This document shows positions 9,340-18,785 of a stretch of 64,000 bases of DNA, piece by piece; positions within the stretch are counted from its first letter, which is position 1, and each line of letters opens with the position of its first letter. Where the stretch lies: contig NZ_NHYM01000005.1 in assembly GCF_003288815.1 (NCBI RefSeq), forward strand, positions 62,001 through 126,000, in the 5' to 3' direction. Origin of the DNA: Helicobacter sp. 16-1353. GTDB lineage: Bacteria > Campylobacterota > Campylobacteria > Campylobacterales > Helicobacteraceae. A program made the position numbers and the translations under genes. Below the pieces are notes generated by a model, which was not told the DNA's origin, searched no databases, and saw nothing but the letters and a program-made list of their open reading frames with translations.

Positions 9340-10269
9340 TTAATGATTTCCTAATAATGATTTAATACGATTTTTAATGCTTGGGTGTGTGCTAAATGCC
9401 TCCTTTGGGTCGAAAATATACGCCGCTCTGCGAGTTGGATTTATATCGACTTGGCTATAATCTGTGTTTTCATAACTACCACTTATTTTTTGCAATGCCC
9501 TAATCATAGGCTTATTATCTTTCATAATATATGCCGCCCCACTATCTGCCATATATTCCCTGCTTCGGCTTAGATACATTTGTAGTAAAATCGTAACAAT
9601 TGGCAAAATAAATTGCAAAACTAATAGAATAATCCTAGCGACATTTGCTCCGCTATTTCTATGACTTCCAGCAAATAAGAAAATAGAGTAATTTGCCACA
9701 AGTAGCATTATATTTCCTAAAACACCAACGACTAATGTCAGCCTAATATCGCCGTGCCGAATGTGGCTAAGCTCGTGTGCCATAACTGCCTTTAGCTCAT
9801 CTCGCTCTAGATTTTGAATTAAGGCTGTGGTTACGGCGATTAGGGAGTTTTGGGCATTCCAGCCACTTGCAAAAGCATTCATATATGATGCTTCCATAAT
9901 ATAGAGTTCTGGCATAAAAGGAGTTTGGGAATCTCTTACTAATTCTTCTAAAATATTATAAACATCTTGCTCTTTACGCCCTAAAACCTTGTTTGGGTCG
10001 ATTTTTTTATACTCACTTCCACTAAGCATAATTTTTTTAAAATTTGAAATCATTATAAAAATAGCAAAAACAGCAATCACAAGCATAATAACAGTAACCA
10101 ATGGAAATTCCCTAAAGGTTATTAAATCAATCAATCCACTAGATAAACTTCCTGCATTAATCCTAACAACATCTACAAGCAAACCAATAATGATAAAAAT
10201 AGCAAGATAAGTCGCCAAAACAGCATTTGTCCTAGCCTTGTTTTTGGCAATAACTCTATCAAAATTCAT
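9340..10269 (-). CDS. htpX: Membrane zinc metalloprotease HtpX
   Basis: Membrane-bound M48 protease that degrades damaged membrane proteins. 309 residues, two N-terminal transmembrane helices, then the catalytic [11 protein letters not shown] motif near residue 165 (HExxH), two further hydrophobic segments, and the distal zinc ligand in [14 protein letters not shown] start lies inside the end of truD (11-bp overlap). Translationally coupled to folE downstream. Confidence 0.95.
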   Translation of the reverse strand: MNFDRVIAKNKARTNAVLATYLAIFIIIGLLVDVVRINAGSLSSGLIDLITFREFPLVTVIMLVIAVFAIFIMISNFKKIMLSGSEYKKIDPNKVLGRKEQDVYNILEELVRDSQTPFMPELYIMEASYMNAFASGWNAQNSLIAVTTALIQNLERDELKAVMAHELSHIRHGDIRLTLVVGVLGNIMLLVANYSIFLFAGSHRNSGANVARIILLVLQFILPIVTILLQMYLSRSREYMADSGAAYIMKDNKPMIRALQKISGSYENTDYSQVDINPTRRAAYIFDPKEAFSTHPSIKNRIKSLLGNH

Positions 10270-11398
10270 CTATAAACTCCTCTTTTATAGGTCTATTTGC
10301 AAGTAATTCAAGGAGAATTGTAGCATAGCTACCTTTTGGCAAAGCAAAATTAAGCTCACCATTTGCAATATCTTCTTTATAGATAAATTCTAAATTTTCC
10401 AAGAAAATCCACGCAAATCGCCTTTGCCCTAACTCTCCATCTAATAATTTATCAATAAAATTACACTCAATCTTAAAAGCTAAATCTTTTGATAAAACAC
10501 TTTTAGAGCCATAAAGTAAGCCAGTTGGGGCAATCTTGTGATTGTAGAATCTAATTGCAGAATCCTCATTTATAGAATCTTCTATAGATTCTGCTTTTAT
10601 TACTGAAGAATCTTCATTAAAGAATAGTTTTCCATTTGGATAATGTTGCATAACATCACCTATTAAAAGCTTGAAAAAATGCTTTTGGGTTTTTAGATTT
10701 TTAATTAATGCGGAATCTAATTGCAATATTTTCATCGCTTCATTTACGCTAAAATCATTTATTATCTTGCTAAACTTTACACGATAATTAAGCCATTTAT
10801 TAAATAAATAACTTTGATATGAGCTAATTAGAAATTGTGAAATTTTCCTATCTCTAATCCTTAATGTTTTTTCTAAGATTGCTTTACCTTCTTTGTAATT
10901 ATCACCATTTTTGCCAAATCTTTGAGCACCAAAATAATTTGGGATTCCAGAATCTAAAACAATCCTACAAGCATTTTTTAATTTTTCTGCATCGATTTTA
11001 TTTAGCTTTTTCAAACGAATAAAAAACTTATTGCCTTTTAAATGACCTAATTTAATCTTATTTTCGTGATAAGTAATATCGAGAATCTTTATATTTTCTA
11101 TTTGCAATGATTCTATATTTTTTGCTAGTTTTTTATTTATTGAAATATATTGTGTGGTTAAAGCATTCTTATCTTTTAATCCTGCATATCCTATCTCAAA
11201 TCGTTTAATATTTAGATTCTTACTCAAGATATTTAGCATTTCCATTGTGCTTAGATTTTTCTTTCTAATCTTTATGATTAGATGCTCACCACTCCCACTA
11301 AATGGATAAAGCGGAATCTCCTCTACAATAAAATTACGCGGATTCTTAGAAAAATAAAAATCAATTGGAGAATGACTTAAATGTGATAATAAATCCAC
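10259..11398 (-). CDS. truD: tRNA pseudouridine(13) synthase TruD
   Basis: Isomerises U13 of tRNA-Glu to pseudouridine. 379 residues. The catalytic motif is present as [14 protein letters not shown] near residue 75 with the nucleophilic Asp, preceded by [18 protein letters not shown], and [10 protein letters not shown] follows near residue 160. The start is GTG at 11398. First gene of the truD-htpX-folE set; weakly spaced (21 bp) from the membrane protein gene upstream, so the operon may be longer. Confidence 0.95.
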   Translation of the reverse strand: MDLLSHLSHSPIDFYFSKNPRNFIVEEIPLYPFSGSGEHLIIKIRKKNLSTMEMLNILSKNLNIKRFEIGYAGLKDKNALTTQYISINKKLAKNIESLQIENIKILDITYHENKIKLGHLKGNKFFIRLKKLNKIDAEKLKNACRIVLDSGIPNYFGAQRFGKNGDNYKEGKAILEKTLRIRDRKISQFLISSYQSYLFNKWLNYRVKFSKIINDFSVNEAMKILQLDSALIKNLKTQKHFFKLLIGDVMQHYPNGKLFFNEDSSVIKAESIEDSINEDSAIRFYNHKIAPTGLLYGSKSVLSKDLAFKIECNFIDKLLDGELGQRRFAWIFLENLEFIYKEDIANGELNFALPKGSYATILLELLANRPIKEEFIDEF

Positions 11399-11419
11399 TA
11401 TATATCGCTTATTATTAAA

Positions 11420-11860
11420 TTATATATAAAACATAAGTTTTGCAAAAATAATAATAAAAATCGCCAAACTAAGTGCCAATGGGTGAATGATATTGCTTAG
11501 CGGATTCCTACACTTAAATATAAACGCACAACTAAGGGAAATAGCGACAAAAATAAAAATTAAACACGCAAGAAAAACCTTTATCATTAGTAGTTTTTGT
11601 AGGTTAGAATGAAAAAATCCAACATCAAAACCTACATATCTAAACAACATCAATAACCCTGTAATTAATAGTAAAAGAACACAAGTAGGCATAATTTTCC
11701 TAGCACGTTTTGCAATTGCACTAGATACCTTACTTTCAATTTCTGCTCCAAGCATTTTTTTAACATTTGGATAAATGATAACATCAAAAAATAAATATCC
11801 TACAAATATAATTGCACAAAATAAATGTATGATTAATATGATTGGGTATAAAGTCGCCAT
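11420..11860 (-). CDS. Small CopD-like integral membrane protein
   Basis: 146 residues with four hydrophobic segments (about 5-28, 57-75, 88-112, 124-144). His12 in the first helix (PIILIIHLFCAIIFVGYLFFD) and the helix layout resemble CopD-family or DUF2269-type membrane proteins, some of which bind haem or copper. No metal-binding motif is decisive, so the function is open. ATG start. Divergent from rnhB across about 100 bp. Confidence 0.5.
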   Translation of the reverse strand: MATLYPIILIIHLFCAIIFVGYLFFDVIIYPNVKKMLGAEIESKVSSAIAKRARKIMPTCVLLLLITGLLMLFRYVGFDVGFFHSNLQKLLMIKVFLACLIFIFVAISLSCAFIFKCRNPLSNIIHPLALSLAIFIIIFAKLMFYI

Positions 11861-11964
11861 ATAATATAAATTCCTTATATTTTAAGTTATTGATATTTAT
11901 CTAAGGTAAGTTTAAATTTGACTTAAAAATACTACAATATACTTAAAAAGATTGGAAGTAATTA

Positions 11965-12573
11965 TTGAATAAAATAGATAAAAACACATTATTTGATATG
12001 GAATGTCTCATTGATAGAAAAACTATCATTTGTGGGATTGATGAGGCTGGAAGAGGCTCTATTGCCGGAAGTTTATTTGTTTGTGGTGTGCTTTGTAGTA
12101 TAGTAGATATAGAAAATATATCAAATATTACCGATAGCAAAAAGCTAACTAGAAAAGCTAGAGATGAGATTTTTAATAAGGTTTTAAGTCTTGAGATTCC
12201 TTATTTTGTAGCTAGTTTTAATGCCAATGAAATAGACAATATTGGAATCTCTAAATGTATGCAAAGTGCGTTATCAACGATAAAACAATCACTAAATACA
12301 AAAAAATATATATTTGATGGCAATACAAACTTCGGGGTTAAAGGTATAGATTGCATTGTAAAGGGCGATAGCCACATTCCGCAAATCTCACTAGCAAGTA
12401 TCATAGCAAAATCCCTAAAAGACAAGGAAAGTGATGAATTACACATTAAATATCCACACTACAAGTTAGATAAACATAAGGGTTATGGCACAAAAGAGCA
12501 TATAGAAGCCATAAAACAATATGGATTATTACCAATACACAGAAAAACATTTAAAATTAAATCAATATCATAA
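11965..12573 (+). CDS. rnhB: Ribonuclease HII
   Basis: Cleaves the RNA strand of RNA-DNA hybrids and removes misincorporated ribonucleotides. 202 residues. The catalytic block CGIDEAGRGSIAGSL near residue 23 gives the Asp-Glu pair; ITDSKKLTRKAR and the GDSHIPQISLASIIAK block with its Asp complete the site. TTG start at 11965, with GGAAG upstream. Monocistronic by appearance; AT-rich, in sharp contrast to the fumarase genes that follow. Confidence 0.95.
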   Translation: MNKIDKNTLFDMECLIDRKTIICGIDEAGRGSIAGSLFVCGVLCSIVDIENISNITDSKKLTRKARDEIFNKVLSLEIPYFVASFNANEIDNIGISKCMQSALSTIKQSLNTKKYIFDGNTNFGVKGIDCIVKGDSHIPQISLASIIAKSLKDKESDELHIKYPHYKLDKHKGYGTKEHIEAIKQYGLLPIHRKTFKIKSIS

Positions 12574-12642
12574 TCTTAATGTTTTATTTATCCTAAAAAG
12601 TGCTAGAATCTTATAGTTTTATTTAAAGCAAAGGAGAGAAAA

Positions 12643-13488
12643 GTGAGAGAAATACGATATGAAGATATTGTCAAAAGTGTCGCAAAGCTCTGCGTAGAGG
12701 CTTGTTGCGTGCAAACACCGGATATAAAAAAGGCATTCGAAAACGCCAAAAATAAGGAATCTTCGCCCCTAGGCAAAAGCATATTAGATAAGCTAATCGA
12801 AAATGGCAAAATCGCGGAGAAAAGCTTTATCCCAATCTGCCAAGATACGGGAATGGCGGTGGTTTTCCTAGAAGTGGGGCAAGATGTGAGAATCGTAGGC
12901 GGATATTTAGAGGACGCCATAAATGAAGGCATAAAAGAAGGCTATGTGGGCGGATACTTACGAAAATCCGTCGTAGAAGAGCCACTTTTCGAGCGAAAAA
13001 ACACCACGAATAACACCCCAGCTGTAATCCACACCAGAATCGTAAAAGGCGATAAGCTAGGTATTACAATGGCGGCAAAGGGCTTTGGGAGCGAGAATAA
13101 GAGCATTTTAAAAATGCTAGTTCCCGCAGATGGAATTGATGGCGTAAAAAAGGTCTTTAAAGAGGCAATCGACCTAGCTGGTCCAAATGCCTGTCCTCCG
13201 CTGGTCGTGGGTGTTGGAATTGGCGGCACGATGGAAAAAGCCGCAATTTTGGCAAAAATCGCCGCAGTTAGAGAAGTCGGCAGCCACAATAGCGACCCAA
13301 GATACGCCAAGCTAGAGGACGAACTCCTAGAAATCGCCAATAACTCCGGCGTAGGTCCGCAAGGACTAGGGGGCAATACAACGGCATTTGCGATAAATGT
13401 CGAGTGGTATCCAACGCATATTGCGGGGCTTCCAGTGGCGATAAATATCAACTGCCACGCTGCTCGCCACGCACACATCGAACTTTAG
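12643..13488 (+). CDS. Class I fumarate hydratase, alpha subunit
   Basis: Two-subunit iron-sulfur fumarase (alpha part), interconverting fumarate and malate; the same fold serves in L-tartrate dehydratase. 281 residues. Cys in PICQDTGMAVVF near residue 68, in GPNACPPLVVG near residue 187 and in NINCHAARHA at the C terminus fit the [4Fe-4S] ligands. GTG start with AAGGAG 6 bases upstream. Followed 9 bp later by the beta subunit. H. pylori, as I recall, uses the unrelated class II FumC. Fumarase is preferred over tartrate dehydratase only from context and frequency in the group. G+C is clearly higher than in rnhB next door. Confidence 0.88.
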   Translation: MREIRYEDIVKSVAKLCVEACCVQTPDIKKAFENAKNKESSPLGKSILDKLIENGKIAEKSFIPICQDTGMAVVFLEVGQDVRIVGGYLEDAINEGIKEGYVGGYLRKSVVEEPLFERKNTTNNTPAVIHTRIVKGDKLGITMAAKGFGSENKSILKMLVPADGIDGVKKVFKEAIDLAGPNACPPLVVGVGIGGTMEKAAILAKIAAVREVGSHNSDPRYAKLEDELLEIANNSGVGPQGLGGNTTAFAINVEWYPTHIAGLPVAININCHAARHAHIEL

Positions 13489-13497
13489 GGGGATAAT

Positions 13498-14046
13498 ATG
13501 GAAATAAAATTAAACGCTCCATTTAGCAAAGAGGATATTAAGGATTTGAAAGCTGGGGATAATGTGCTAATTAGTGGGCAAATTATCGCTGCAAGGGACG
13601 CCGCGCATAAAAAGCTTTTTGAGGCTTTTGGGAGGGGAGAGAAAATCCCTGTGGATTTGGTAAATCAAACCATTTATTACTTAGGTCCAAGCCCAGCGAA
13701 GCCCGGAGAGGTCATCGGTGCGGCAGGTCCAACCACAAGTGGGCGAATGGATAAATATACGCCGATGATGCTAGATTTTGGCATTAGCGGAATGATTGGC
13801 AAGGGATATCGAAATAAAGAGGTCATTGAGGCGATTATCAAGCATAAGGCGGTTTATATGGTCGCAATTGGCGGAGCTGGAGCACTGATTGCCAAAAGCA
13901 TAAAGAAATACGAGGTTTTGGCATATCCGGAGCTAGGACCTGAGGCGATAGCTAGACTTGAGGTGGTGGATTTCCCTGCGATTGTGGCGATAGATTCTAA
14001 GGGCGTGAATTTCTACGAAATAGGGCAAAAAAAATATAAAAAATAA
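13498..14046 (+). CDS. Class I fumarate hydratase, beta subunit
   Basis: 182 residues, the beta partner of the preceding gene. Typical signatures are LNAPFSKEDIKDLKAGDNV at the start, GQIIAARDAAHKK, the GPSPAKPGEVIGAAGPTTSGRMD block near residue 63 and GGAGALIAKSIK near residue 125. ATG start with AGGGGG-type RBS. The stop codon TAA overlaps the ATG of the following hydrolase gene by one base, so all three are one transcript. Confidence 0.9.
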   Translation: MEIKLNAPFSKEDIKDLKAGDNVLISGQIIAARDAAHKKLFEAFGRGEKIPVDLVNQTIYYLGPSPAKPGEVIGAAGPTTSGRMDKYTPMMLDFGISGMIGKGYRNKEVIEAIIKHKAVYMVAIGGAGALIAKSIKKYEVLAYPELGPEAIARLEVVDFPAIVAIDSKGVNFYEIGQKKYKK

Positions 14047-14624
14047 TGAAATATTTTTATTTACATGGTATGCATTCTTCCAAAGGATGCGATACCTATA
14101 ATCTACTATCTCAAGCATTTAGTGAGCTAAAAATCATTGATTTAGAATACTTTGTAGATAGAAATTGTAGTGAGAATCTAGATTCCCTAAAAACTCAAAT
14201 ACTAGAATCCCTAGACTATAATAAAGAAGATTTTATATTATTTGGTAATTCTCTAGGTGCATTTTATGCACTTGCTTATAGTGCATTTATAGAATCTGCC
14301 AAAATTTGCTTTCTTTTTAATCCCGTTATAAATCCACATATGCAATTAGAAAAATATATAGGTAAAAATGATAATAAAACTACAAATACCACATTTATTT
14401 TTAGTAAAGAGAATCTAGATTCTTATAAGTCTTTTGTCAAAATACCACAAAGTAAATTAGTGGTTTTTCTCGCTGATAATGATGAGCTTATAGATAATCA
14501 AAATAGTATGGAATATTTCAAAAATATAGCTGATATTGTGATGTTTTATGGCAAACATAAAATACAAGATTTTAAGCAATTTCGTAATAGAATCCTAGAT
14601 GAAATTAATAATATTGAAAAGTAG
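14046..14624 (+). CDS. YqiA/UPF0227-like small alpha/beta hydrolase (esterase)
   Basis: 192 residues. The N terminus MKYFYLHGMHSS is the oxyanion-hole HG motif, and LFGNSLGAFYALAY near residue 74 is a GxSxG nucleophile elbow; LADNDELIDN (Asp) and GKHKIQD (His) near the end could complete the triad. This matches small YqiA/YcfP-type esterases of unknown substrate. It overlaps the fumarase beta gene by one base (TAATG), but its AT-rich codons differ from the GC-richer fumarase genes, suggesting a different history. Confidence 0.7.
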   Translation: MKYFYLHGMHSSKGCDTYNLLSQAFSELKIIDLEYFVDRNCSENLDSLKTQILESLDYNKEDFILFGNSLGAFYALAYSAFIESAKICFLFNPVINPHMQLEKYIGKNDNKTTNTTFIFSKENLDSYKSFVKIPQSKLVVFLADNDELIDNQNSMEYFKNIADIVMFYGKHKIQDFKQFRNRILDEINNIEK

Positions 14625-14674
14625 CATAATGAATAATATATTTATGATTTTATTAAATCCTAGATTCTTATGGT

Positions 14675-14689
14675 GGTGCTTTAAGCACC
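14675..14689. terminator. Small hairpin upstream of trpB
   Basis: GGTGCTT and AAGCACC flank a single T, giving a 5-7 bp hairpin between the hydrolase gene and trpB. It lacks a T tail, so it may be a weak terminator or a leader structure. Confidence 0.35.
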
Positions 14690-14745
14690 GCATATTATAC
14701 ACACTACATTAAAAAATAAATAAAAAATATAAAAGGATTGAAATT

Positions 14746-15972
14746 ATGAAAAAACCATATTTAAAAGAGTTCCCAAATGAAGAGGGATTTTTTGGAAAGT
14801 TTGGCGGGGCATTCGTGCCGGAAGCGATTGCAAAGCAAATGCAAGAGATTAATAAGGCTTATGAGCTAATCGCACAAAATGCGGAGTTTATAGCCGAGCT
14901 TAGGAGGATTCGCACTCATTTTCAAGGGCGACCAACACCGATTTATTTTGCTAAGAATCTAACCAATAAATACGGCGGAGCGGGAATCTACCTAAAACGA
15001 GAGGATTTAAACCACACTGGAGCCCACAAGCTAAATCACTGCATGGGCGAGGCATTACTAGCAAAATTTATGGGTAAAAAGAAGCTAATAGCCGAGACTG
15101 GAGCAGGACAGCACGGCGTGGCGTTAGCCACTGCGGCGGCGTATTTTGGTATGGAGTGTGAGATTCACATGGGAGAAGTGGATATAAAAAAGGAATATCC
15201 AAATGTCGTTAGAATGAAGATTCTAGGGGCGAATGTCGTGCCTGTAACTTTTGGGGCAAAAACGCTTAAAGAAGCTGTAGATTCGGCATTTGAGGCGTAT
15301 TTAAAAGACCCGATAAATTCCATTTATGCCATAGGAAGCGTGGTGGGACCTCACCCATTCCCTCGCATTGTGCGGGATTTCCAGCATATCGTGGGGCTGG
15401 AGGCAAAAGAGCAGTTTTTGGATATGACAGGCGAACTACCAGATAAAATCATCGCTTGTGTGGGTGGCGGAAGTAACGCAATGGGGATATTTAGCGCGTT
15501 TATCGAAGAGGATTTTATCGAGCTAATCGGCGTTGAGCCACTTGGCAAATCAAAGTTGGATAGCGTGAAGCTAGGTGAACACGCCGCAAGTCTCTCATAT
15601 GGGAGCGAGGGCGTGATGCACGGCTTTAACTCCATTATGCTAAAAGATGGCGACGGAGAGCCAGCAAGTGTGCATAGCGTGGCAAGCGGCTTGGACTACC
15701 CAAGCGTGGGACCAGAACACGCCTATTTAAGTTCCATTGGGCGGACAAAAGTTATGGCGATAAACGACGATGAGGCGATAAAGGCATTTTTTGAACTAAG
15801 TCGATTTGAGGGGATTATCCCAGCTATCGAATCTTCCCACGCCGTGGCGTATGCACTAAAAATTGCCAAGGATTTCCCGGGTAAAAAACTGCTTGTAAAT
15901 CTAAGCGGTAGGGGCGATAAGGATATAGACTTCGTGGTGGAAAACTACGGCTATGGGGATAGCGTGAAGTAA
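14746..15972 (+). CDS. trpB: Tryptophan synthase beta chain, stand-alone
   Basis: PLP enzyme joining indole and L-serine to tryptophan. 408 residues, TrpB1-like. [17 protein letters not shown], the PLP-lysine motif [14 protein letters not shown] near residue 95, [12 protein letters not shown], and the phosphate-binding VGGGSNAMG near residue 238 are all present. ATG start with AAGGATT upstream. No trpA or other trp gene lies beside it, so it may use free indole; a trpA elsewhere on the chromosome cannot be excluded. G+C-rich codon choice like the fumarase genes. Followed by a non-coding island. Confidence 0.94.
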   Translation: MKKPYLKEFPNEEGFFGKFGGAFVPEAIAKQMQEINKAYELIAQNAEFIAELRRIRTHFQGRPTPIYFAKNLTNKYGGAGIYLKREDLNHTGAHKLNHCMGEALLAKFMGKKKLIAETGAGQHGVALATAAAYFGMECEIHMGEVDIKKEYPNVVRMKILGANVVPVTFGAKTLKEAVDSAFEAYLKDPINSIYAIGSVVGPHPFPRIVRDFQHIVGLEAKEQFLDMTGELPDKIIACVGGGSNAMGIFSAFIEEDFIELIGVEPLGKSKLDSVKLGEHAASLSYGSEGVMHGFNSIMLKDGDGEPASVHSVASGLDYPSVGPEHAYLSSIGRTKVMAINDDEAIKAFFELSRFEGIIPAIESSHAVAYALKIAKDFPGKKLLVNLSGRGDKDIDFVVENYGYGDSVK

Positions 15973-15979
15973 GGCTCCA

Positions 15980-15997
15980 AAAGATTTCAAAATCTTT
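15980..15997 (+). terminator. Weak terminator-like hairpin after trpB
   Basis: AAAGATTT, a CA loop and AAATCTTT form an 8-bp stem eight bases after the trpB stop. Stem is AT-rich and the T tail is poor. Confidence 0.35.
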
Positions 15998-16526
15998 AAT
16001 TTAGACTTATCGTAAGTTTTCTTGCAAAAAAAGATTTGGCAAATTATTTTGTTTTTAATGCTTCTTGCAAGGATATTTTAAGAGCTAACGCTCTTAAAAT
16101 CTCTATTCCCGCTCACCGCCTTTTTTTATTTCTGTGAGGCTGACGCCTCCCATATTTTTTTAAGAGCATAGCTCTTAAAAAGTAAATTTCTTAATCTCCG
16201 TGCGTAGCACGGATACCGAAAGAAGCGTCGTCGAGGGTTGGCAGGAAATTTCGCTTCGCTCATTTTGGGGGCTTCGGGGGATAGGGAGCGAACTTTGCCT
16301 TTACTAGAAACTGCGTTTTGCCTTTGGCAAATCATCATTTAAGCCCCCCTTGTCCCCCTTGAGCTGAACTGGGAGAAAAGGCGGAATTTGCGGAGATTCT
16401 AATCCGCTAAAACACTCAAGTTGGCGAAATCTAAAGCGTGAACGAGAAAATGAATTCGCCTTGAAATATTTTCATTTTATAAAGGCTTTGCCTAGAATCT
16501 AAAATTATACGGGATTTTATTCGGTG

Positions 16527-16549
16527 GAGGGCTTCGCCCTCGTTTTTAT
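16527..16549 (+). terminator. Strong intrinsic-terminator-like hairpin
   Basis: GAGGGC, TTC loop, GCCCTC, followed by GTTTTTATT: a GC-rich stem with a T tail on the plus strand, inside the island between trpB and the sirtuin gene. Confidence 0.6.
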
Positions 16550-16746
16550 TCTCAATCCCACCCACCGCCCCTATTTGGTGCTTCGCACAAATTTTAGTTT
16601 ACGAAAATTGCTACGCAATTTTTATGAAAATTCTTTAAAGCACAAGATTCACATTAAATAAGCGACAAAAAAATAGATTTATAGCTTAAAAATGATAAAG
16701 AATCTTGTAGAATCTAAAGCATATTTTTAATGTAAAAGGACTTCAA

Positions 16747-17454
16747 ATGCCGGATTTTAAAAATGGTAAAATCATCGTATTTAGTGGGGCTGGGATAAGT
16801 GCGGAGAGTGGAATCGCCACTTTTAGGGATAGCGATGGCTTGTGGGCGAAGCACGACCCAAATACTATCTGCAACTACCGCAATTGGGAGAGTAACTACG
16901 AACTCGTGCATAGTTTTTATAACAAAAGACGCAAAGAGCTAGAATCTAAGCTCCCAAATCCCGCCCATAAGCTTATTAAAAGGCTGGAGGACGAATTTGG
17001 TATTATTAATATCACGCAAAATATCGACAATCTTTTTGAAAAAGCGGGGTGTAAAAATGTCGTGCATTTGCATGGGGAGCTGACTTCGCTTAGGTGCATT
17101 AGGTGTGAATGTATTATTGAGATTGGCTACAAGGCATATGATTTTAGCCCTTGTCCTAAATGTGGGGCGGAGCGGCTAAAGCCAAATGTAGTATTTTTCT
17201 ACGAAAATGCCCCAAAATATGCCGAGCTTTATACAATATTTAATAATATTTGCGATGATGATATAGTCCTAGTTATTGGCACGAGCGGCGAGGTCGTCAA
17301 TATCTGCTATCTTCTAAATAAGGGGTATAAAATACTAAATAATTTGGAGAAGTGCCCAAGCATCGATGAAAATATCTTTGATAGCGTGTATTACAGAAAC
17401 GCTTCAGTCGCACTGCCTTTGATTTATGAGGAGATAAAAAGGCTTAAAGGATAA
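16747..17454 (+). CDS. cobB: NAD-dependent protein deacylase (sirtuin, CobB-type)
   Basis: Removes acyl groups from protein lysines using NAD. 235 residues. The NAD-binding GAGISAESGIATFRD is near residue 14, TQNIDNLFEKAG near residue 94, the catalytic His in VVHLHGEL, a four-Cys zinc site in RCIRCECI...CPKCGAERL, and KPNVVFFYE after it. ATG start with AAAAGGA upstream. Single gene; convergent with the TRAP permease genes, with only one base between the stops. Confidence 0.93.
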   Translation: MPDFKNGKIIVFSGAGISAESGIATFRDSDGLWAKHDPNTICNYRNWESNYELVHSFYNKRRKELESKLPNPAHKLIKRLEDEFGIINITQNIDNLFEKAGCKNVVHLHGELTSLRCIRCECIIEIGYKAYDFSPCPKCGAERLKPNVVFFYENAPKYAELYTIFNNICDDDIVLVIGTSGEVVNICYLLNKGYKILNNLEKCPSIDENIFDSVYYRNASVALPLIYEEIKRLKG

Positions 17455-17455
17455 T

Positions 17456-18784
17456 CTAAAAGCCAAATATTCTCTCAAAATCATCGCTTGAGATAATTAA
17501 ATCCGGAAATAAAAACAATAAAATTAAAACTAAAAGTTGCAATGCAATAAAGGGAATAACGCCTTTATAAATATCGACAATGCTTATTAAATCGCCAATT
17601 GCTGACTTTAAGAAAAATATGGAGAATCCAAATGGTGGCGTTAAAAAACTAGTTTGTAAATTTACTGCTATCAATATCCCAAACCAAAGCATATCTACTT
17701 GATAATGCATTGCGATACCGGATAAAATCGGCAAAACAATATAACATATCTCAAAAAAATCAATGAAAAATCCAAGTATGAAAATAATAAGCATAGAAAA
17801 AATAATAAAAGATAATGGGCTATCCAAATAAGATGAGAAAAAGTCAAGGACGACTTTATCGCCACCAAGCTCATTAAACACGAGTGTAAAGCAAGTCGCT
17901 CCAATCAATATCGCAAAAACCATACCGCAGAAAATCACACTTGCGATACTTGCTTCTTTTAATAATTTAATACTAAAACTTTTATAACAAATAGATAAAA
18001 TAACAGCCCCTAAAACGCCAACTGCCGCAGCTTCGGTAGGCTCTGCAAAACCATTTAAAATACTTCCTAAAACAAGTAGTATTAAGATTATCGGTGGAAT
18101 GGACATCTTAAATACTTCTATAATAATATCTTTTTTATTTTTATTCTCATCTCTTAATGGCGGGGCTAAATGTGGCATAAAAATCGCAATTACGATAATA
18201 AATATAATATACATACCAACTAAGAGTATACTAGGCAAAATCGCAGCAGTGAATAAATCCCTAACGCTTATTCTTAAAACATCGCTTAATATTATCAAAA
18301 TAATAGAAGGAGGGATAATCTGCCCCAAAGTTCCACTTGCAGCAACAACTCCAGCTGTAAGTTTTTTATTATATCCAGCTTTAATCATAACAGGAATAGC
18401 AATAGCACTCATCATAACAACAGTTGCACCAACTATCCCTGTGCTAGCAGCTAATAAAACGCCAACACCTATAACACCGATAGCCATTCCGCCAGATATA
18501 CTACCAAATAGCTTCGCGATGGATTCTATAAGTCTCTCGGCAATTCCACTTTTTTCTAGAATCATTCCCATAAAAATAAAAAGTGGAACGGAAATTAATG
18601 TTTGATTACTCATTATGCCATCGATTCTATTCGGTAGAAATGTAAGTAAATACGCAAATTCATCGCCATTAAAAACCATTAAATATGTCCCGACGAGTAA
18701 TCCACTAGCTCCAAATGCAAATGCCACAGGCACACCAAGCAATAAAAGTGATATTGATAGGATAATTAAAAATGACAATTCCAC
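17456..18784 (-). CDS. TRAP transporter large permease (DctM-like)
   Basis: Secondary transporter membrane subunit, about 442 residues with around a dozen hydrophobic helices. SVPLFIFMGMILEKSG, the ASTGIVGATVVMM block and GTLGQIIPPSIILIILSD are DctM-family hallmarks. I prefer the GTG at 18784, which has GGAG six bases upstream, over the TTG at 18796 (overlapping dctQ by 11 bp). Substrate cannot be told: no DctP binding-protein gene is adjacent, which is unusual for TRAP systems. Confidence 0.88.
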   Translation of the reverse strand: MELSFLIILSISLLLLGVPVAFAFGASGLLVGTYLMVFNGDEFAYLLTFLPNRIDGIMSNQTLISVPLFIFMGMILEKSGIAERLIESIAKLFGSISGGMAIGVIGVGVLLAASTGIVGATVVMMSAIAIPVMIKAGYNKKLTAGVVAASGTLGQIIPPSIILIILSDVLRISVRDLFTAAILPSILLVGMYIIFIIVIAIFMPHLAPPLRDENKNKKDIIIEVFKMSIPPIILILLVLGSILNGFAEPTEAAAVGVLGAVILSICYKSFSIKLLKEASIASVIFCGMVFAILIGATCFTLVFNELGGDKVVLDFFSSYLDSPLSFIIFSMLIIFILGFFIDFFEICYIVLPILSGIAMHYQVDMLWFGILIAVNLQTSFLTPPFGFSIFFLKSAIGDLISIVDIYKGVIPFIALQLLVLILLFLFPDLIISSDDFERIFGF

Positions 18785-18785
18785 A

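Larger units (their letters stand above)
15973..16746. other. Non-coding island with dense short hairpins
   Basis: No convincing gene lies in these 774 bases. At least eight perfect or near-perfect short inverted repeats are visible: 16075-16100, 16136-16149, 16157-16181, 16198-16212, 16317-16331, 16527-16541, 16574-16591 and 16604-16622. Most share a stem ending in GC, a 3-4 base loop (TTC, TAC, GTA, ATA, TAAC, TGAC) and GC again. Composition is G+C-richer in patches than the surroundings. Motifs at 16105-16120, 16245-16266 and 16554-16570 recur in the island at 26922-28073. Confidence 0.8.

Noticed and set aside
16126-16338. 70-codon frame on the minus strand in the hairpin island
   Set aside because: Lies across several inverted repeats, has no RBS or family resemblance, and its residues reflect the repeats.
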